Source: Phoronis pallida (Eukaryota; Phoronida; Phoronidae). From it: a stretch of 10,835 nt of DNA. Numbering within the stretch: position 1 is the stretch's first letter; every line of letters starts with the position of its first letter. Positions 1 through 7,504 of the stretch are shown here, piece by piece. The notes beneath the pieces were generated by a model. The model saw only the letters and a list, made by a program, of their open reading frames with translations, had not been told where the DNA came from and did no database searches. The translations under genes were made by a program, and so were the position numbers. The stretch covers positions 1-10,835 of the forward strand of contig JAOXYC010224572.1 of the NCBI GenBank assembly GCA_028565715.1, in the 5' to 3' direction.

Positions 1-52
1 CTTAAAAATAAAGTAAACATTTCTTTATTTCGTATTTATAATAGTTACGTAC

Positions 53-241
53 CAAATGGATACTCGGGTAAATGCATATAGCCGTACGGTCTATCAGCGA
101 CCTCTGGTACATGGAAGCCCACTGGTTGAGTGATGAGGTAGGGGTGGAGGTCTTCAGCGTCCAGCGCTTCCTTCATTAGTTTAATGGTGTGAAGGGATAT
201 CTTGTAGTCATAGTGACAGTTTACACCAACCAAATCAGCGC
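53..241 (-). CDS. BHMT: BHMT coding exon 5 (residues 200-263, end split)
   Basis: Acceptor GTTATAG|GC at 241 completes a Gly codon. The exon reads [16 protein letters not shown], then [19 protein letters not shown], then a PEYPFG end, and closes with G|GTACGT after 53 (phase 1). Human BHMT continues from PEFPFG into the zinc-site domain, so at least one more exon lies off the left edge. Cys208 in VNCHYD is the first zinc ligand. Confidence 0.93.
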
Positions 242-2166
242 CTATAACGCCACGTCAAATTAGTTGAACCACTTGATTCCGGTGTACAGAAATTCAATAA
301 ACACAAAAAGTATTTAAAATTCTTGCTTGATGAGAACAACGATAAGTTGAGTGTGAAGATGAAACAAATTTTGTAACAGTAAACGGCTGAGATGCCATCT
401 TAGAAATCAAGCGTTTTGGTTCATTATTTGAAACGAAATTGTTTTCTACAAAGGCGGAAATTTCCTCACCCGCGCGTGCCATTCTTACGGCACACTCTCC
501 GGCGCTGACTCCCTTGATGTCACCCTTGGGCCCCATTGCCATAGTTATGCCAACTGGGAGGTTAGATTTTTTGAGGACTTCAATGCCCCATTCCGCCTCT
601 TTTATTTCGAAGAAAAACTAGAATGGCACAAATATAATATGTTCTAAAAAAGACCTACCAGGCAGTTCGATACGTCACAGGACTGAGAAAAAACGACGTG
701 CCAATGATAAATTTTAAACGACAAAAAATAACATGTTCTAAGACCGATACCGTAGGAAGAAAAATAGTGCCATCAAATTTTATGAACTCAAATGTTATTG
801 CATTCCGACATTTAATCACGATAAGTCAGTTATCATTTTTTTTCATAAATGAACAGACAAAACATGATTCTCTGGCATTTTTTGAAATAAAAATCAATAC
901 AAAAACGAACCTCGCCTAGAAGGAAGTCAATGGTGTGGTTCTTGAAGGCGTCTACTTGTTGCTGGAACTCGTGTTGGACTTGTTCTTTAGTGGCAGACTC
1001 AGATTTGAACGTCTCCGTTGTAGATATCCCGCCACATACCAACGCGTTCCCAGTCTGAGCTACTTCTAATGCTAGTTTACACGCACTGTTATTTATATCG
1101 GCACACTGGAAAATGTTTCATTGAAATCAGGAATTACATTAACTGTTTCCAACATATAAATGAAGTTTAAGGGCCCACAATCCTTAGCCTACTGAGTCAG
1201 TCGCTGAGGGCGCTGAGGGACTTCTCTCGGCTATCCTCAATGTAAAACGACAACAAAAAATATAGTATCATTGATGTAGGCCTACAATTGAAAAAAAAGC
1301 ATAATTTCAAGTACAATCATAATAAAAAGCACGGAACGATTCTAATGTTAAAGGTTTTTTCTTTGATGACCGATTCAGCATTTGAACCGAGGAAAATGTC
1401 AGAATTTCTATATATTTTTGCAGAGGGCTTCATCTATTTATTATACATACATTGTGACTTGTTCCGTTAGATGTTTGTAGTTTGTCCCCAGAAGCGAAGA
1501 ATGAGAATGCTTGCAACACGTCAGATCCTGATCGTAGATACTCTCTATGTAGCTCACGGACTAAAAATAGTAACATGGAACGTTTTTATGTCAATTGATA
1601 CTAAAAATTATTTGCGTTTGTTGATAATTTTTAGCTCATTGTCGAATGAGTGAATTTAGATATATTATTTGTTATATAGATAGAATGTATAGTTTGTATA
1701 GAACGTATAGTTTGTTCAGACTTGAATGTTAGGTCATTCACAACTTACTGTTATGCTTATGATACCCAACATTTCTTGAATCGTTCCGGTCGGTGGATGG
1801 CGAAAAACCAGGAACTGTCAAATTCCTTCTGAATTCTGGTATCAGTCAACTTGAATATTTCATTTATCACCCGCGATTGTTTCAGGGGCCATGGTTTCAT
1901 CAATGACCCGGCCAAGTTCAGTCTAATCTCATGACGTGAACTCAAATATCACGGAGTGCCGGTCATGACTTGGATCATTCCATGATAAGAACGATAATAG
2001 TTTCGCTTGATGCCACAATACCTGCGTCGGGATGTTCCATGACGACCTCTGGTGTCCATGATGGAACATGTACGTATCCTCTCTTCTCCAGTGTAAATAC
2101 ATAGCTTCCATCCCCCACCACGGGCCCCGCCTTCAGCCTGTCTAGTAGCCCGGGTCTCTCACTCAT
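53..2166 (-). CDS. BHMT: Betaine-homocysteine S-methyltransferase, five 5' coding exons, 3' end outside window
   Basis: The enzyme moves a methyl group from betaine to homocysteine, giving dimethylglycine and methionine. It is a cytosolic, zinc-dependent TIM barrel of about 400 residues. Coding exons in transcript order are 2166-2022, 1560-1451, 1105-911, 617-470 and 241-53; together they give 262 residues plus one base of a split codon. Family motifs seen: [15 protein letters not shown] (18-32), SWTPE (36-40), [15 protein letters not shown] (53-67), GNALVCGG (about 105-112), IDFLLGE (144-150), [17 protein letters not shown] (about 179-195) and VGVNCHYD (204-211). Cys208 in the last motif matches the first zinc ligand (human Cys217). 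The C-terminal GGCC motif with the other two zinc ligands is not in the window. The ATG at 2166 gives an N-terminus a few residues shorter than the human one, and an upstream coding exon is possible. Positions equivalent to human Tyr77 and Tyr160 are Phe here. BHMT2-like or related methyl-donor use cannot be excluded. Confidence 0.93.
470..617 (-). CDS. BHMT: BHMT coding exon 4 (residues 151-200)
   Basis: Acceptor CATTCTAG|TTT at 617 (phase 0) and donor G|GTGAGG after 470 (phase 1). It encodes [33 protein letters not shown] and [14 protein letters not shown], the central barrel strands. Spacing from Glu150 to the conserved Trp is the same as in the human protein (E-Y-F-E-H-V-E-E-A-V-W), which supports the junction. 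The residue after Glu150 is Phe where human has Tyr160. Confidence 0.92.
911..1105 (-). CDS. BHMT: BHMT coding exon 3 (residues 86-150)
   Basis: Acceptor TTTTCCAG|TGT at 1105 and donor GAG|GTTCGT after 911, both phase 0; 195 bases equal 65 codons. It encodes [27 protein letters not shown], then [20 protein letters not shown]. The final Glu150 matches the catalytic or homocysteine-binding Glu159 of human BHMT. The donor is weaker than consensus at position +3 (T), but the downstream exon joins at exactly the human spacing. Confidence 0.92.
1106..1450 (-). other. BHMT intron, coding exons 2-3
   Basis: AT-rich intron bounded by GTATGT and TTTTCCAG. It holds a perfect 9-base tandem copy (CGCTGAGGG at 1202-1219) and one GTAGGCCTAC palindrome at 1276-1285. 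No exon or RNA gene is seen. Confidence 0.85.
1451..1560 (-). CDS. BHMT: BHMT coding exon 2 (residues 49-85)
   Basis: This exon has no long open frame around it and was found by searching the intron for the missing HREF-type block. It reads [18 protein letters not shown] followed by SFFASGDKL. The acceptor is TTTTTAG|TC at 1560 (phase 1, completing a Val codon). The donor is AAT|GTATGT after 1451 (phase 0). The 110-base length equals 2 + 36 codons exactly. The human FYASEDKL block is FFASGDKL here. Confidence 0.92.
1561..2021 (-). other. BHMT intron, coding exons 1-2
   Basis: Bounded by GTATTG and TTTTTAG. The part from 1750 to 1950 is less AT-rich and open in one minus frame, but it shows no BHMT similarity and is not needed for the protein, because exons 1 and 2 already join in phase. 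Otherwise nothing beyond the 18-base tandem duplication. Confidence 0.85.
1682..1717. repeat. Two-unit 18-base tandem duplication in a BHMT intron
   Basis: AGAATGTATAGTTTGTAT is followed directly by AGAACGTATAGTTTGTTC, with three mismatches. It is a small local duplication in the intron between coding exons 1 and 2; no function is suggested. Confidence 0.6.
2022..2166 (-). CDS. BHMT: BHMT coding exon 1 (residues 1-48)
   Basis: The exon starts at ATG 2166-2164 and reads [14 protein letters not shown], then GDGSYVF, then [12 protein letters not shown]. It ends in phase 1 at G|GTATTG (donor 2021-2020). Just upstream a T-rich tract ends in TTGTAG at 2169, so the exon may be spliced to an earlier exon and begin at 2168 (AG-ATG). 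In that case this ATG might not be the first one used. Asp19 and Trp37 match human Asp26 and Trp44 of the active site. Confidence 0.88.
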
Positions 2167-2602
2167 CTCTACAACATCGGACAATAAAAATTCGATGAAA
2201 AAAGTATATGGACAATGTTACTAGTAGATTGTTTGGATCCAACGCTTCAGGTTATATGTCTACCTTTCGTCAGGGTAAATGTGTCCCGGGAAATGAGTAG
2301 GCCTACAGCATTCGACGAGATCTGGTACATTATATCACTCAACCACGCCCTGGCTGGTGAGAGGTCAAGATGGTATACAACTATACACCAAACGTTAGAT
2401 GGTGATAGCCAATGCGCACAGAAATTAAACTGCGGTGAAACTTATCAATTTAAATTTCAACACTTTTACCTCTAAACTTAACACTGATGAAATGTTGGAA
2501 AGCCGAATGCGCTGCATGGGGGTACTTCCACGAATGACTAAGCCCCTTAAAATAATTATAGGGGCCCGGTCGTCTCGGCTTTAAGTTTTCCTACGTAAAT
2601 CA

Positions 2603-2663
2603 GTGCCTTTATGATTTGGCCTCAACTTTATTAAATGCCTCGCCGATTCCCGTCAAAGCTGCA
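2603..2663 (+). repeat. Interspersed repeat, copy 1
   Basis: GTGCCTTTATGA ... AAATGCCTCGCCGATTCC, then CGTCAAAGCTGCA, is repeated in the same orientation at 2998-3050, with a few substitutions and an 8-base length difference. Weaker similarity extends to the left (TAGGGG-CCGGTCG against TAGGGGACGGCCGG), so the full unit may be over 100 bases. Confidence 0.65.
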
Positions 2664-2997
2664 CAGTATGACACCAGGCAGTTAGGCATACCACTTTGTC
2701 AATGGTTCATGTTTTTAAAGTTAGAAATTCTAATAAAATCTCCCTTTGTTATTTATACAGTACCTGTTCCATTTACTTTGACTGTCTGTTTATTCAAAAT
2801 CATCTACTTATTCATATCCATTGATGCGCGTCTTTTCGTGTTATGACAGCAATAATGTGGTGAATTCTGACTAAAATGTCAATTGCCTGCATGTGTCATT
2901 GCGTCATTTTAAAATGGCAGAACCTAAAAATGGTTGCTAGGGGACGGCCGGTAGATACAATATGTTTTGGGTATAAGATTTTCTAGGTAATAAATAA

Positions 2998-3050
2998 GTG
3001 CCTTTATGACAAATTTATCAAATGCCTTGCCGATTCCCGTCAAAGTTGCA
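2998..3050 (+). repeat. Interspersed repeat, copy 2
   Basis: The second copy of the unit at 2603-2663, about 395 bases downstream; the conserved core is TGCCGATTCCCGTCAAAGTT. On the minus strand this copy has an open frame, but copy 1 has a stop there, and no known domain was recognised. A dispersed repeat family is more likely than duplicated exons. Confidence 0.65.
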
Positions 3051-3339
3051 TAACAAACGATTTGACCCGTAACTTACTTTTCATGATACTGTATCTCCGT
3101 TTGCAACCCTCAAACATTTGTTTTACACTTGCTTTAAATATTAAGGCGGCATAAGGCTTTAACGTTGAAAGTAGCCTAATTGAAATAAAAAAAACTTGTT
3201 CATAGCAACCCTCATTATTTATATCGGCAAGAAATGGAATAAAAAAAAATATATTCGTCAAGATTGTGACAAAACCATTACCAAAGTCAGTTACCATGTA
3301 CTGGGGCCTGTTAGGGATAATTGTAAAAAATCGAAGTAC

Positions 3340-3471
3340 CTGGTTGAGTTGTATTCTGCTGAGATGACGTAGACGATGTATGGAGGCCCGGGGTCGTGTT
3401 GACCAACATGAGAGGAACGCATCGGCTGATTCCCTGGACATTGTGCAGTTTGAGTAAGGGAATGAACAATC
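3340..3471 (-). other. Exon-like island, possible BHMT 5' exon
   Basis: A GC-richer block inside AT-rich DNA is preceded by a strong pyrimidine tract ending TTTCCTCAG| (3472) and followed by CCAG|GTACTT (donor 3339-3338). All three minus frames are open across it. If joined to the acceptor at 2169, the frame with ATG at 3409 stays open and runs into MSERPG of BHMT. That would add 24 residues rich in Ser, Thr and Gln (MLVNTTPGLHT...QP, then Glu). Another ATG in this block would instead make a short uORF ending at a TGA overlapping the BHMT start. It could equally be a non-coding 5' UTR exon, an exon of something else, or chance. Confidence 0.35.
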
Positions 3472-4241
3472 CTGAGGAAAGCAAGAAATACAAAAATAGA
3501 AACTGAACGTTCGCACATTAGAGAGTACTGAGCACAGCTCAAGTGAATATTTCATTCATACTAATATATGACGATAGTAATAACTTTTAGATCAAGTAGT
3601 ATAAAAACGACATCTGATATAAATTTTTTATAATATTAATTGCTACTCGCGTTGTATGCATTAAATTCTGGGGCTGAGGGACCGTTTTCATTACTTGACG
3701 CAATTTGCGTTTTTGCTAAAAAAACGTGCATTTTCCTACAAATCACATTTCCAACAGCATTTCGCTATTGAAGCGGACTCCAAAAATATCTCTATCAAAA
3801 CTCAGTAAGCCTCATACCTCTTGTGCCGTTTCTCCCTCGTTGCAAACATGTTGCTGCCATGACCGTTTTAATCATACTAACGGGAGGGTTACGAAATGTC
3901 AACAAATGAGGTTAATGTAGGCCTACAGGATACTAATCTAAAGATTGCTAAACTGCGAATGTTATCTCGGAATTCGGATAAGAACTTTTTGAGACGCAAC
4001 CGGCTTTAACTGGCTTCTAGTGTCCAATTGATAACAGCAACAAGCTGTGCAATAAAAATAAGAAGCGACTAAACGGATAAAAAAACATTTAACGACAGAG
4101 CAAAGCCAGCCTAAAAATAGAAAACCTCTTATGATTTTGTTCCAATTAAAAAATGAGAAATGTTACTACTTTATGTTGAGGTCAATATAGTTTACATTTT
4201 TTATCTAACATTGGTATATATCGGCATTAAGTTTTCTTGTT
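3472..4241. other. Gene-free DNA between the exon-like island and the MITE
   Basis: AT-rich DNA with a GTAGGCCTAC palindrome at 3917-3926. No coding region, RNA gene or clear promoter is seen. If BHMT transcription starts near here, core promoter elements are not obvious. Confidence 0.5.
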
Positions 4242-4603
4242 AACATGTTCTGTTGAAGACGATTGTCCACTTACTTTTAATCAGTTTGATTGACGTACGT
4301 TCAAAATTTTTGAATGCTGTTCTCGTTGGGTCCGAGTCCAAGCCATGTAATAATTGCCAAGAGACATCACCAAGAACACAATTCTCATCCACATGGTTTA
4401 TTGAGAATAATGATGACAATCCACATACAAATAATAATAATAATCCATACAGTCCAATATTTCGTCTAACTTTAGACATCCTCAGGGAAACAAATTAAAA
4501 CTACCGTGAACAGACCCAACGAGAATAGCATTCAGAAAATTTGAACGTACGTCAATCAAACAGATTGAAAATAAGTGGACAATCGTCTTCAACAGAACAT
4601 GTT
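4242..4603. repeat. Inverted-repeat element (MITE-like), 91-base arms
   Basis: The left arm (4242-4332) and right arm (4513-4603) are inverted copies with 6 mismatches in 91 bases by hand alignment. They enclose about 180 unrelated bases that include a short AAT microsatellite (about 4429-4443). The arms begin and end CATGTTCTGTTGAAG, flanked by TTAA on the left (4240-4243) and TTTA on the right (4602-4605), which could be a decayed TTAA target duplication. No transposase is present. This is the form of a non-autonomous DNA transposon; the family is not recognised. Confidence 0.75.
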
Positions 4604-5201
4604 TATATTTTATCTAAGTAAAGAAAAATGACAGTTTCAGATGAATTCAGGGTTGGAAGTAACACTTGTAATCTGCACTGTCAGTAAGATCACAGAAACG
4701 TGGTAGGATTAAACTCTTCTGTTTGCAAATACTTGTCACACCCTACGTGAAGAAACTGGATTACAGTTTGATCTTTCTGTGGATGAGGGATGTATGGCTT
4801 CAAACGGGTACTACTTCAATACAAAAGGAATTTTATAATTAATTTAAAAGGAGCAAAATGTATTATCTTATTAGGTAACAATCATTTTTATACCCCAAAA
4901 ATTCTTAGCCAAAAAAGGAAACATTTAAAAAAATATAAATCAAACACACTGTTCAATTCTCAATGATCTTCAATGAAAACAATTAATAAAAACACACATA
5001 GTTTCAAAATATGAGATTTTCTTCTTTAAAAATCACATTTTTACAGATCTCACTGTACATGTAATCCCTTCACAAAAAGACAATAGTTGAAAATACGGAG
5101 AGTACAGGAAAATACAATCTTTAAAAAAGTAGAAAACACATTTAACCTCATTTCAAATTAAATATAAACTTGTTATAATCAAGGCAAATGGCGAAATACT
5201 C

Positions 5202-5410
5202 CAATGCTGTTTAGAAATAACATAAAAACAACAACTGTTTTACGTTTGAATCCTGACATGTTTCACAAGTTTTGAGGCACATGATCACAGGTAAACTGAA
5301 TGTAAGTGCCAATTCAGTTTATCTGTGATCATGCACCTCAGAAGATGTGAAACATGTCAGGCATCAAATTTAAAACAGACGTTGTTTTTATATTATTTCT
5401 ATCAGCATTG
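5202..5410. repeat. Long hairpin, about 98-base arms with a 12-base loop
   Basis: Arms 5202-5300 and 5313-5410 are inverted copies, roughly 85% matching over their length with one single-base indel. The part nearest the loop (TGATCACAGGTAAACTGAA against TTCAGTTTATCTGTGATCA) and the CTGACATGTTTCAC block are almost perfect. The loop is TGTAAGTGCCAA. The 13-mer CAATGCTGTTTAG opens the left arm and recurs exactly at 5429-5441. It may be a fold-back element, or an RNA hairpin if the stretch is transcribed as UTR. Confidence 0.75.
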
Positions 5411-6660
5411 CTAACTGGAAAAAAAATTCAATGCTGTTTAGCACTGACCAAATGAAAAAAAATGTAAGGCCGGAAATAAATACAAAGAGAGCATTTTCGA
5501 ATGCATAACCACTGACCAAGTTGATAATATGCTGTTCTAGATATACTAGTAACAACTTGACTGATAAATGTCTCGCTGCATACAAAATAATAACGAGCTA
5601 TTGACAATTTTCTAACTTTAATGTTGAGAAAACTGAAAAACAAATGAATCCATTGTTGGAATGTAAACAACTGAGGGAACACAAAAAAACATACAAACTC
5701 AATCTACATCAAACACATTTGGAATAAAAATCAAACAAGAAACTTAATAATTGAAGTTTTGAAGAATTAAAAACAATGGAATAACAAATAGAATTCAGGG
5801 CAATCAGTATAATTGAAACCATTGTTACATTTGTTGAACTGCAAAAATAACCAATTTACTTGCTGTAAATATTAATTAACAAATATAACACCTTTCTACA
5901 TTTGCTATAAAACACTGACAATGCAGGCAGCAAAGTTGGAAAAGTGATTTGAAAATATGTATACAATGCTGTTCGTTATCCTAGTAAGGAATCAAAAATA
6001 TCTTCATATCCCATAACAAGCTTTCAAAAATACATACGTCTATTCCCTTTTTGCTAACAAATAGACAACTGAATTATTGCATGAATATTAAAATTTGAAA
6101 TGTTTAAATTTACATTCATACTAGGAAGAAAATACTTAGAACTTCAATAACAAATCTTTCCACCAAGCACAAACTAGGGTATCAATATTTACACTTTGTA
6201 CAATCAATTTACAATCATTTCAACATGCAAAATCAAGTATTTTCGATTTTTAATAAATCTGGTTACTGCAAACTACCATATCCCCTAGGCAAAACCTTAA
6301 CTATCTACATGTATGTATATTAAGTAATTATTAAACACATCCTTATCTCTGATCACTTTTAAAGTGCAAAATAATAACTAAAGCACATTATGAACAACAA
6401 CAAAATGTTTTATTCCTTTCAAATACCCCCTGATTTTTATGATATGCATGCTGGTATCATCAACACAATGGAGAATGGAATCTCTTCTGTGACTAGATTA
6501 ATCATCTGATAATTATTCCTGTCATCTCTCTGGATTTATTAATACAGTTTACATTCAATGCTATTTACACTTTTTGACAACTGCAGGGCAATCAAAAGCC
6601 TAATGAAACAATAGGCTTTGCACAGATACTCACATTAATAATCAAACCAACCAGAAATCA

Positions 6661-6787
6661 AGGCCCAGTATCATAGAACCTTAAACTTCATTTAATTTCT
6701 AAGCAATGTTTAGATAGCGTGTAAAGACAGATGGAGCCTACATGATGTTTAGTTTGTTAACCATCATTTGAGGTTCTCTGGGTCCTG
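6661..6787. repeat. Possible small MITE remnant
   Basis: The left end AGGCCCAGTATCATAGAACC and the right end (read inverted) AGGACCCAGAGAACCTCAAA share an inverted terminal pattern once a five-base gap is allowed. The total length is about 125 bases. The GGCCCAGTATCATAGAAC type of end resembles short DNA-transposon ends common in invertebrate genomes; this is from memory. No target duplication was found. Confidence 0.3.
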
Positions 6788-7031
6788 GGTTATTTTATAA
6801 CATAATGAGTTCTTGGTCGAGTGAAGCTCCCCTACTGTGTTGATTAAAGATATTTGTCGTGCTGTGACCAAAAACATTGAACATTTGGAACAAGGACTTT
6901 TTTAATGAAGACAGTCTACAATCACAGTAATGAATGATGGAAACATGTGGAATGGTTTTCTCTTTAGTGTTTTCAACAGCGATTTTCTATCATCATTTTT
7001 GAAACCGAATTTGAAAAGACAGAAAAATTCC

Positions 7032-7104
7032 GAACTGGACTGGGAATCGAACCCAGGTCTCCCGATTGCCAGTCGTTAGCTCTAACCAACTGAGCTACCC
7101 AGCC
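7032..7104 (-). repeat. tRNA-like sequence, probably a tRNA pseudogene or SINE head
   Basis: A 73-base segment folds in cloverleaf order: acceptor GGCTGGG against TCCAGTT (four Watson-Crick pairs, three G-U), D-arm GCTC/GAGC, anticodon loop CTGGCAA (would read GGC, Ala), and T-arm CTGGG-TTCGATT-CCCAG. Box A (TAGCTCAGTTGG) and box B (GGTTCGATTCC) are intact, and a TTTTT pol III stop follows within about ten bases. The anticodon stem has only three pairs (AACGA/TCGGG) and the first acceptor pairs are wobble, which argues against a working tRNA. No clear SINE body or target duplication was seen. Confidence 0.6.
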
Positions 7105-7326
7105 GGAGGTAATTCTGTCTGAATATTTACGCATAATAGCACTATTAATAGCCAGTATTTTTAAAACCTATAGTTTTAAATCAATTATAAAGAAGTAGGT
7201 CACCCTCCTTAGTCTTCAATATGAAAATAAGTCAAATCAAAGTTTAACTTATAGATGGTGTATTTAAACATAAAAATGTTTGGAATTTCAGCATTTTAGA
7301 CAAAATACTGAAGCAGAAAATGCACC

Positions 7327-7332
7327 TTTAAT
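7327..7332 (-). promoter_or_regulatory. Possible poly(A) signal for MAN2A (ATTAAA)
   Basis: An ATTAAA hexamer on the minus strand lies 20 bases after the stop codon and could end a very short 3' UTR. Other hexamers lie further on, including AATAAA at 6539-6534 and 6413-6408, and the stretch is so AT-rich that such hexamers arise by chance. Which one is used cannot be read from sequence alone. Confidence 0.2.
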
Positions 7333-7351
7333 TATTTAAAAACAGACTATG

Positions 7352-7504
7352 TTATGATAATGTCAACTTGTACGAGTTGACTTCCATACTGTTAACATGA
7401 ATATCCATATTGCCTGTTAATTCCTCTTTATCATGTTGTAGTGTCAGTGAAGTCTCCATGGCTTTGCTGATATTTATGATATTCAGGACATTTTTTAGTG
7501 ACAC
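7352..7504 (-). CDS. MAN2A: MAN2A last coding exon (local residues 320-369, TAA stop)
   Basis: Acceptor TTATTTCAG|GTG (phase 0), then 50 codons and TAA at 7354-7352. It encodes [20 protein letters not shown], a linker, and an end [11 protein letters not shown]. This matches the human C-terminus (PMEISTFRIQLR) in position and character. An N-I-S sequon at local residue 330 could carry an N-glycan in the Golgi lumen. Confidence 0.93.
   Translation of the reverse strand: MSLKNVLNIINISKAMETSLTLQHDKEELTGNMDIHVNSMEVNSYKLTLS

Larger units (their letters stand above)
2169..3339. other. BHMT upstream region or long first intron
   Basis: It carries the two interspersed repeat copies and a GTAGGCCTAC palindrome at 2297-2306. 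No promoter elements could be identified with confidence. If the island at 3340-3471 is a 5' exon, this whole stretch is an intron. A plus-strand open frame at 2215-2475 has no recognisable domain. Confidence 0.5.
4604..7031. other. Long A/T-rich stretch between the two genes, possibly MAN2A 3' UTR
   Basis: No coding exon could be read on either strand. Apart from the hairpin (5202-5410) and the possible MITE (6661-6787) it is simple AT-rich sequence. The plus strand is richer in C than G: 34 C against 15 G in the three 60-base lines starting at 4921, 5041 and 6181. That fits a minus-strand transcript but does not prove one. Several minus-strand AATAAA or ATTAAA hexamers are scattered through it. 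Confidence 0.5.

Noticed and set aside
1757-1945. Open frame in the BHMT intron between exons 1 and 2
   Set aside because: Checked as a candidate for the missing BHMT block; the true block was found at 1451-1560, and this frame shows no BHMT similarity.
2215-2475. 86-residue plus-strand open frame
   Set aside because: No recognisable domain, no splice or start context, and it includes a GTAGGCCTAC repeat word.
2631-3051. Duplicated coding exons encoding a TLTGIG-type peptide
   Set aside because: The reading frame is open in one copy but stops in the other, there is no splice context, and no family was recognised; treated as interspersed repeats.
3040-3555. 171-residue open frame on the minus strand
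   Set aside because: Hydrophobic and low-complexity in parts, no recognised domain, and it runs through a plausible donor site; only the middle (3340-3471) looks exon-like, and in a different frame if joined to BHMT.
4240-4498. Overlapping open frames on both strands
   Set aside because: They fall within the inverted-repeat element; their mirrored coding look comes from the repeat arms, with no protein similarity recognised.
5388-5682. Two minus-strand open frames rich in Phe, Leu and Ile
   Set aside because: Hydrophobic look follows from T-rich sequence on that strand; frames overlap the hairpin and lack splice context.
7032-7104. Functional tRNA-Ala(GGC)
   Set aside because: The anticodon stem has only three pairs and the acceptor stem has three wobble pairs, so a pseudogene or SINE head is more likely.
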